A stretch of DNA of 13,919 nucleotides from Phoronis ovalis. Lineage: Eukaryota > Phoronida > Phoronidae. The position numbers and the translations under genes are program-made. The notes beneath the pieces were generated by a model. That model searched no databases and was not told the DNA's origin. It saw only the letters and a list, made by a program, of their open reading frames with translations. Positions 1 through 8,200 of the stretch are shown here, piece by piece (within the stretch, counting starts at the first letter, position 1; every line of letters starts with the position of its first letter). The stretch spans positions 1 to 13,919 of the forward strand of contig JAOXYB010035284.1 in assembly GCA_028565635.1 (NCBI GenBank), in the 5' to 3' direction.

Positions 1-395
1 ACGGCATTTGACCTACTTGTCAAGGTCATTTTAACATGTCACCTAGCCTATTACGCCCACCAACCTATAGTCTTCCTGGATCCACCTATGAATCATCCAG
101 GTAGGGCTTTGTCTTCGCGGCTATAAACGTAATGTTATGTGCCCTTTCGAGAACAAACATGGCCACCAGTCGGCCATCTTGTAAGTATTCGAGGTCAAAA
201 TTATATCAGACCTGCGTTTTGACCTGTACTTACCCTGTACCAAATACAAAGATGATCTGACGAAAGCTGAAGCCGTTATAGCAACACAAAGAAAACGGTA
301 CATACGTCGACTCCGACACCGCATACACTACGACAATATGCCCATTCCACTATGGTGGATGGGCATAAAATGAAAAATCACTGAGCAGTCACTAG
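1..395. repeat. Probable transposon-derived block
   Basis: This stretch is clearly richer in G and C than the several kilobases to its right. It carries repeated TGACCT/AGGTCA half-sites (near 8, 23, 191, 212 and 218), a 7-base inverted pair CCTGGAT/ATCCAGG around 76-102, and a strong hairpin at 337-367. A minus-strand open frame of 67 codons crosses it but has no recognisable features. A compositional island with half-site repeats and hairpins fits an old mobile element cut by the window edge. Class and boundaries are inference; no transposase is visible. Confidence 0.4.
337..367. repeat. Hairpin, 13-14 bp arms
   Basis: The arm TATGCCCATTCCAC is followed after three bases by GGTGGATGGGCATA-type sequence, its reverse complement apart from one bulged base. 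The stem ends 24 bases before a CTAG at 392-395. Such a stem close to a CTRR end is what a Helitron 3' terminus looks like, though the usual spacing is nearer 10-12 bases. It could instead be the paired ends of a small inverted-repeat element. Confidence 0.6.
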
Positions 396-3300
396 ATTGA
401 TTAAATAAGATATCTCTTTCATGCAACAAGTAGGCTTTTTATCTCAATAAAGATGGCAAATATTGTTTGGCAAAATTTATTCATCCTTCGTACTTCAAGT
501 TAAATTTTGGATAGTTAAATGAAAGAAAGACAAATAAAAGTATTTATATTTTGCAAGTATATGCAATAACCTTAATAAATATGCAAATTATTTTCCTGTA
601 TATAGGTCATGCGCTTCGTACTGAGGCAATTTTGGGTAAAAAAAGTAATTTTTAAAATTCAAAATTTAAAAATATAACTAAAAAAAAAAAAACAGTGTCT
701 CAGATTTTTGAAATTTTGATTTGATTAAAAGATATGAACTTTCATAATTATGTACTAAGATAAAGATAATAAAATTGAGCAAACAAAACTTTGAAATTTC
801 ATATGTTTTAAAAGCAAAAAATTTTAAAATGTGACACTTTTGCAGCTATATAAGTAAACATTATTGTGCAAAGTTTCAAGTATGTAGATTGGGTGTTTAC
901 TGACATAATATATTCTTTTGAATTTTACATTTAACAAAATTAACATTTTAACCCAAAATGGCAATTGTGCAGGTCACATGACAAAAAAAATGTAGATTTA
1001 CAAAGTTTCATAGTATACTTTGAAAATATGTATACCTATCCATTTCGTTTTAAAATTATCTAAAATTTCACTTTAAGTATAAAGACAGAAGTGTGAATAA
1101 GTTGTGCATATGGTATTCACTATCTTTAAAAACATTATTTAATAAAATTATCATGAGTGCAAAAATCCAAAAAAAACACATTAACATTTGCTTAGCAGGA
1201 TACCCAGCTGCATGACAGCTGTTCATGAAGTGTTTGTAATCAATTCTTCAGCAACAAGTACATGTGATGTCACAAAATCTCTTTTTTCAATGGTCCTTTC
1301 AAAGTCATCATATGAAATACCTTTTAGCTAATTTCAATTCAATAAATACCTACAGTTGATGATGAACATGATATTCTAAATTATAGAGATAATAATCAAC
1401 ATCATTGGATACCTGTACAAACAAAAAATGGTAATGTCAACAAACATTAATGGAAACCATTATATGAGTAGATTAATATGTTTGTATGTATTACTGTGTG
1501 AACAGAAGCATTAAATCAGACTATCACCCTTTATTGATCTGTCAATATTGACAGAATCTCTCAAACTTATTTAAAGAAATTTATCAGAAAACATTAACTG
1601 CAAATTTACCAAATGAAGTTTACATTTTTTTAATGATTTAAAAAGACTGAGGAATATTTTTAAAAAGAAAGCTGTAGGTAGTTTTTAATGATTCTTTAAG
1701 TTCTTGATGACCTACATCAAAATGATAGCTAAGTAATAAAACAATTTGAGTGGTTGTTTGATATTTTGGAATACTTTAAGTTATTGACATAGCACTTTTG
1801 AGTAGACTACTTCATGACCTAATGATGTGCCTTAGAAACAACATGAAACAACAACCAGCTACAAGTACAAACAACAATTCTAGTTTAAGAAGAACATGTA
1901 CATAAACAGAAAATGGATCGGATACTGAGCTATATTCACAAAAGGTAAAAATATATTTGTTAAATTTATACTGAAAGGTAACTGTATTTACGCTAAACAA
2001 TCTCAATATTGTAATGCGTATGTGGTATAAGGACACAATTGATTTTCCCATCCACTTCAATCTATAGTAGTTTCATGTAACTGAAATCACTATAAAAATT
2101 TCCCAAACATTGCACGAAGAAAAGTACCTGTTAAGAACTGTAGATTATTATGTACCCTGCTCCCATTTAATTTTTCGTGCAGACATGCATATGACCACCA
2201 AAATGTTTTGCTATTCCACTATAATGTTGACTACCCCTGGCAAGATGCCACTGTTGACAAAATTCATAGCTTTGCCATATTAAATAATCCTATTAAATTT
2301 TGGTTTATTTTACTTTAAAAAGCTAATATTAGCTTCAATTTCTTGCACAATGTTTCGCTTTTAAACATAAACAACCAAAACAGCCAGCACCAAAGAGGAA
2401 AAAAGAAAAAAATCATAAATCTAAGGCTTTTATTTGTACTACTTCCAGCATGCCCAGCCTTTGTGCCAGCACTGCTGTTATATCAATTGTGACCTTATAC
2501 ACCTTAATGGCCATCAATTATTGTAAAAGTTACCTTCATTAGTTGTATCAGTAATTTTGTACTGTCTACTTTATTTAAGTAGGAGAGTTCAATATATGGC
2601 TGGTTTACCATAAAAGTATGGCTCATTCTAGTTAATGTCTCATTCACTTTTCAGAAGATTTTGTCCTGACTTAAACTAGGCAGTTATTTAGTCTTTGTAG
2701 AAGCAGTTAGTTACTTGATACTTCACTATTTAAATACAGTGCCACACATTTCAGAATATTATTACTTACTCAATAAACTATTACACTTTGTGATCAAAAG
2801 ACTATATAGTAGTGTGATAAAACTTGGCATACTGTGGCGGTAATTGTATAACTCAAGTTTTAATTATTTATATTACTACTAAACTGGGTACTAAACACTA
2901 GCTGGTCCTTATTTTCTGGTAGCCATTGTCTTCCTATTATGTTTTCAATGCATCATACACAAAGTATTTTGTTAAGACATAAATTATTCTTTCTCAGACA
3001 CATTATTACATTGGTCAAACAACTGATGTCTATCCCTAGAAATTCAAAGAATAGAATCAGACATTTATCTTTTTATTTGTGACAGTTTAGTTACACACAA
3101 GTAAGAATCCTTTCAGTACAAAATTTGTAAAAGGCACGACATCAATAACTGCAGCCATGATGGGAATTTAGAAATCAATAACGTTTATTTATATTTTTTT
3201 GTTACGCTACATTGCTTATGTAGTCAATGGTAATTAAATCGATACAAAACTACACAAACACTGCTTTGCCTAAATTATCATTTAATATATAGCATTACCC

Positions 3301-3483
3301 TAAAAAAATCTTCTCTAATTTAAGATAATTCGGATAAGGTATAGCTTCAGTTACTAATAACAATCTGTGGAGCATCAAGTTTGGAAACATATCAGGTAAA
3401 ATGTGTATACTATGGTATACAAGTTAAACTAATCTCACAAGAGCTTTTCGATTGTCTGTTGGTTCATTGATTTTTAAAATTAC
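396..3483. other. AT-rich intergenic or intronic stretch
   Basis: About 3.1 kb of A+T-rich sequence with many homopolymer runs, for example the A-run near 680-693. The only listed-size open frame, 82 codons on the minus strand at 1812-2060, has low-complexity composition and no convincing splice signals. A good splice-donor-like CAG/GTAAAA lies near 3395 on the plus strand and could belong to an upstream exon of the 405-codon frame. No other gene, RNA or clear repeat is supported. Confidence 0.5.
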
Positions 3484-4701
3484 ATGTCCTATGTTGTAGA
3501 TACGAGACCGAGTGTTTCTAATATGAATGTTGAGAAGCTGGCTACAATGAGGACTAGCATCAACCAGTCACCACTGACAGCAACACCAAAATTTATTAAC
3601 AAATATTGGGTACAAAATCACAAGAAACGTAGTGAATGGGACACAAGCTATAAGGATAAACTTCTGGAGTATTACATGACTCGGAATGAATCCAGTAGAT
3701 CACTGACACCATCCAGACAATTAGAAATTGAAGCGTGGACTCAGACAGTGACTCCAAAGACCAGTCCACGCAGTGAAATTAACAGGCATAGCGCACCAGT
3801 AAGGAAATCCAACAGTAAAAGAGCAAAAAGCAGCACAAGTGATTCTCAAATAAAACTAAGTAAAAAGAAAGTGTATACATCTAGCAGAAAACATGAGGAC
3901 AAGTTTGAAGATTATAAATCACTACGAAGCCGTTTGAATGACATTTCATTACATTATGATGCTCAGAGACTTGAGGTTCATAAGCTCCATGGGTCTTCAA
4001 CTAATGTCAACCTATGGACAGGAAAAGTAGTTCAAACTACCATGCCAAAATGTACACCTAAAATGTGTTCAAAAGAACAGCAACATGAGACACTAAGAGA
4101 CAACATCCAGCATCACCACAGAGACATATGCAACATTAGTTCAAGATCAACTTCAAACACTCTTCTCAACTGCATATCAATAGATGACTCTAAAGGGTCA
4201 CATCTTTACAGCATCTCCAAAGGCTCTCGTACAGATGGTGAAACTGATTCATCTTTCTTCAACAATAAAAGTGATCAACTACCAACAAGACAGAACTCTG
4301 TCTACTCCAAATCAAGCAGTATTAGTGTCAATAGCTCAATATTTACAAACAAAGCTGTGAGCAAAGCATTTGACACTTTGCTTAACTATTCAGAAGTTCA
4401 AGAAAATACATTAACATCTGGCTTACTTAAAAATGACAGACTTCCAATAAGCAAGTTAAAATTCAGAGAAGGTTCAGAGAACTTTAAAAAACGTAATGCA
4501 GCACTGAGAGAGCAGTTATCATCCAGGTTAATAAAGAAACAGAATCACCTGCCAAACATTATGACAGGACCTACACAAACATTTCCAAATCCTCACAAGA
4601 CCCAAAATGCAAAAGGATGTATAGAGAACAGAGGGAACTTTCTACGTGTCATTATGAATGACTTTGATAATCAAGAAGAAAATACTAATGTACATGTCTG
4701 A
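3484..4701 (+). CDS. Unrecognised Ser/Thr- and Lys-rich protein, 405 aa
   Basis: This is the longest open frame in the window, 405 codons ending in TGA. I do not recognise the family. The protein has no signal peptide or membrane segment. Residues about 36-66 (PKFINKYWVQNHKKRSEWDT onward) are rich in aromatic and charged residues and look most likely to fold. A basic cluster follows at about 107-129 (SAPVRKSNSKRAK, then SKKK), with possible helices at about 137-170 and 335-372. The rest is Ser/Thr/Asn-rich and probably disordered. This would suit a nuclear or cytoskeleton-associated protein, which is inference only. The ATG at 3484 follows an in-frame TAA at 3475-3477 and has a weak start context. 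Alternatively the AG at 3499-3500 is a 3' splice site and this is the last exon of a longer gene. Coding status rests on length and non-repetitive composition in AT-rich DNA. Confidence 0.75.
   Translation: MSYVVDTRPSVSNMNVEKLATMRTSINQSPLTATPKFINKYWVQNHKKRSEWDTSYKDKLLEYYMTRNESSRSLTPSRQLEIEAWTQTVTPKTSPRSEINRHSAPVRKSNSKRAKSSTSDSQIKLSKKKVYTSSRKHEDKFEDYKSLRSRLNDISLHYDAQRLEVHKLHGSSTNVNLWTGKVVQTTMPKCTPKMCSKEQQHETLRDNIQHHHRDICNISSRSTSNTLLNCISIDDSKGSHLYSISKGSRTDGETDSSFFNNKSDQLPTRQNSVYSKSSSISVNSSIFTNKAVSKAFDTLLNYSEVQENTLTSGLLKNDRLPISKLKFREGSENFKKRNAALREQLSSRLIKKQNHLPNIMTGPTQTFPNPHKTQNAKGCIENRGNFLRVIMNDFDNQEENTNVHV
3501..4701 (+). other. Alternative terminal-exon reading of the same frame
   Basis: A T-rich stretch ends in TTGTAG at 3495-3500, a plausible 3' splice site. 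A donor-like ATATCAG/GTAAAA lies about 100 bases upstream near 3395. Joining the two keeps the frame open back to about 3345. If spliced this way, the first five codons of the 405-codon frame would be intronic. No strong acceptor for the upstream exon is visible, so this is only an alternative to the simple ATG start. Confidence 0.25.
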
Positions 4702-5116
4702 TTATTGATTCTAGATCTCTATTGCTAATGCATGTAAAATTACGATATATTCTATGTTGTTCCAATTACAAGTCACTGATTTGTCTCAGGATGCATAATC
4801 CAAGTATGACCTTAGCTAAGTTTAATAGTGTCGAACAATGTTGTTACATTGACATTTTCATTGAGTTAGTTCATTCATACTTTATTTGCAGGTATTTCAT
4901 CTGTAGTTGAAATGGAGGCTACTGAGCTGTAAAACAATGCATAATTTTCTGTAGGTAACTGATGATTAGCAAAAAAAATAGATTTGAAGTAATCTTATTA
5001 GGTATTTTATAAGCAAAAGGTACTGAATTTTAATATTACTTTTTAAAAGAGATGCAGAAACAGATTCAATTTATGCTATCAATGATTACATAGTTTTACT
5101 TAAGCAGATGTACATG
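4702..5116. other. Convergent intergenic region or shared 3' UTR space
   Basis: This lies between the stop of the plus-strand 405-codon frame and the probable stop of the minus-strand gene. The 62-codon plus-strand open frame at 4722-4910 has no features beyond chance. No plus-strand AATAAA occurs here; the next is at 5341-5346, inside the minus-strand gene. Both transcripts probably use this space for 3' UTR. Confidence 0.45.
4881..4886 (-). terminator. Candidate poly(A) signal AATAAA (minus strand)
   Basis: TTTATT on the plus strand reads AATAAA on the minus strand, about 230 bases beyond the TAA at 5117-5119. It is the first canonical hexamer met downstream of that stop, which fits the 5147-5288 exon being terminal and read through to 5117. 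A hexamer in AT-rich DNA is weak evidence alone. Confidence 0.4.
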
Positions 5117-5288
5117 TTAGGTGACACCCCACGGAATGAAATATACCTGTCCTAACATCTCCTGTGGAACTGTTCTCATTACCAGTGTATAAGTACACGC
5201 AGGGTTTAACACCAAGTGGAGGTCTGAATTTCCATCGTGATCAGTAGGCTTACCAACCATCAATTTTAAGGACAAACTAGTGCTAGAG
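5117..5288 (-). CDS. Exon F, probable last exon
   Basis: Acceptor TTGTTTCAG precedes one base that completes a Ser codon with exon E. It is followed by 47 codons (STSLSLKLMVGKPTDHDGNS through PQEMLGQ). At 5146 there is a donor-like CAG/GTATAT. Without splicing the frame continues VYFIPWGVT to TAA at 5117-5119, and a minus-strand AATAAA follows at 4886-4881. I favour the terminal reading because no following exon was found to the left. Confidence 0.75.
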
Positions 5289-8200
5289 CTGAAACAATAT
5301 ATTGAAAAAACTATGATGCTTTTATAGGTGATATAAATAGAATAAACATAAATACCAGTGAGAGTAATTTTATACAAATAGTTGTATCTTCCTTGCAACT
5401 AAAAGCTGAATATATAAAGACTATTCTAAACAAATGAAACACTATTCATAGCTTCAGTTGACATTTAGTTACAGTTGTAGCTAGGGTATGTAGTGAACTT
5501 TATACTCTCAGGGGATCTTGAATTTATTTTGGGGTGAGAGTAATAATAATGAAATAAACACATTTTTCCCTTAGAAGCTGCCTTGAGAGTTAATTCGGAA
5601 AATGAGGCTGCCACAGTACTATGACATTTGCCAAGTAACTTAAGAGGAAAACAAATCCTCTCCCTCTCTTCGTTAGACACAACTAGTTTTGAAATTATGA
5701 AATCAAAATCATATAACTATGGTATCCAATGGAATCTATTAGTATTGGACGTATGACACAATTTTAATCCTAGTGAAACTTCGTTATCAGCATTCTTTGA
5801 TCATTCTTGCTACAACCATGCACATCTTTATACAAACATTTACACCAAAACGACTAAGGTATTATCCCATCCATGCCTCTCTAAGCTAACTTATAAGATG
5901 TGGATTCCTACATGCAAACATGTTGAATTCGGTTTGGGTGCAACCCCCTCCCCAAACATGAATCTAAAAAACACTGAACACCCGTACCATATAATAATAA
6001 TCAGCATTATGATAAATTAGTTATTATCAGTGAGATGTTATTAATAACTTTCTAAAATAAATAAACTATTATAACGTGGATGAGAGACCTATTTTGCATG
6101 GTGCAATAGGACCTGTTGTTCTTGATTAAGAGGTAAGACCCCTATAACAATAAGTTGACAGGTTTTTGGACCTGAAGGTTTTCCTATCTAATTATATTAA
6201 ATGCTCTGACACTGTACATGGCATAACATGGTATCCATACTGTGGGTGGAGCATACATCTTTCTATGAGAAGTCATGTCCTTACCGGATTATTATTGTTG
6301 TTATTATTACAGCAGTAAAATATAAGACATTGAAATTTCAGTTCTTGTGAATTCTCTGCAAAGTCACCTTCCCAAATTGCTAAAATTCATACAGCCTAAG
6401 TACACATAGCATGAGGCTTTGTAGACATTCCATATAAATATAGTACCAGCATACTAATACACACTTTGTTTTCAGGGGGTCGTGGTGTTTTAATTTTGGG
6501 TGTTTTGTAATGTCAACATGTACTTTCTGACTAAAGCAATAAAATCCCAGAGATCATTACAATTTTTAAAAATCGAAATTTGCGCCACTGGAAAAGTGCG
6601 ATTCATGGGTAGATTTTATTCTAACGCAATTTTCTCAAAATTAGTACGGTAAAGACTGCACAAAAAATTAACTGGTAGTGTGTGAAAGGGTGTACGTTCA
6701 TATTACAAACATATTTCTGGAAATGCTGCTCCATTTTATATGTGCATGAACTTTATGTTTTTCTGTTGAGTTGGATAAGGAGTCTAATGCTATAAGTATG
6801 CTAATGTAGGAACATGAACTTAACATCTCTTAAGCAGAATTAAGAAAAACAATCCCCGATTTAAGCTGGGAGATCAGTTTTTAACTCATCACATTGTACA
6901 CATATGACCAAGTCAACTGCATTTGTGATTAGCTATTACATGATACCGCTAATAAGGAACGACATCCAGGTAGTATTGAATAGAATAAATCTATGAATAT
7001 ATTTTTAAAACAAACTATGACATTATTATTATGTTTCTATTCAAGTACTCGTACTCAGTCCCTAGGCGGTTGCATGTGGCATGGATTTTCAAGAAGTCAC
7101 TGCTTACCATAGTATAAATATTTCAACCTTGCTAACCTCAGCATTTCATAGGATATGATTTTAGATCAATACTGCTTAGGACAGGTTGCCAAATTAAAAG
7201 TCATTTTTTTCCAAAAGAAACTTATTTTCAATCTTGGTATGTTTTTAGCCAATGGGTGTTTACCAAGAAGTATCCTTTAGCTTTTGCAAACCTATAGAGG
7301 GAATATTTTTAATTATAGGTTGCTTATTACCGGGTATGTTTTCAGCCATAACATGCTTACCATGGGTTACGGTTTTAAGGTTTAGGCCTCATAGAAATTA
7401 ACGTCACAGCAGTCAGTCTGTCAGACTTTTTGTTCTCCAAACTGCACTTTCTCAACTTTTTGTTCCAAAGTGACTTCTTTCAAATGGTTTATTCTATATC
7501 AAGACCATCTAGGACAAGTGTGAATTTCTCCAACATGATTTTGTTATAAGCATTAACTGATGGGAATTCATCTATTGGACTTATTTATATTCAGGCCCCA
7601 AAATACACCAGCAGTTATGCCATTGTTTTATAAGTTGAATAATACTATAAAACTTGAATCTGCATGGATGCCTTTAATTCTCAAGAAATCCACATTTCGC
7701 AATTATTAAATGGAGATGGAACATCACAGAATAACATTTCCACATTTAGCTCCATCAAACTATTTGTAAACGCTATAACATGTCGTAGATAAAACGATTA
7801 CTAAAGAAATACTAATTATCATGTACTTTCCATAAGGATTTCCCTATTATTACTGCCATAAATAAGGTATCTTCAAATTAAAACTGAGCACTTGACGTGA
7901 TATTTACAAGGGTATATATAATTCATATGGGCATCAATTTACCTAGAATAACTGTAAATACTGTCTTCAGTCCAAGGCACATTCAGAGACATCATGGAAA
8001 TTGCAGCTACATCTATAAAAATGAAAGTCAGTAACATGTACATGTGGCAGAAGTAACTTTCACTAAAAAATTATCATAGATTGGTATCAAAGTAATAAAT
8101 AAATTGCTCCATGTAGTTGCATCACATTCTAAATTTCAGATACTATAAATCATCACTATTCATTTAATATTTCTTGTTTTATGCTTTTTTACTTCTCAAA

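Noticed and set aside
618-970. Possible small inverted-repeat element with ATTTTGGGT at 629-637 and ACCCAAAAT at 951-959
   Set aside because: The exact arms are only 9 bases long in low-complexity AT-rich sequence, and no target duplication is visible.
1812-2060. 82-codon minus-strand open frame with hydrophobic C-terminal part
   Set aside because: Composition reflects AT-rich DNA, there are no convincing splice sites, and no recognisable motif is present.
5465-5680. 71-codon minus-strand frame, with a pyrimidine-rich possible acceptor near 5640
   Set aside because: Exons E and F already join in phase without it, no suitable donor follows, and it begins only at GTG.
5932-5957. Hairpin GTTTGGG/CCCAAAC in the large intron
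   Set aside because: Seven-base arms with a 12-base loop are common by chance over several kilobases, and nothing else nearby supports an element.
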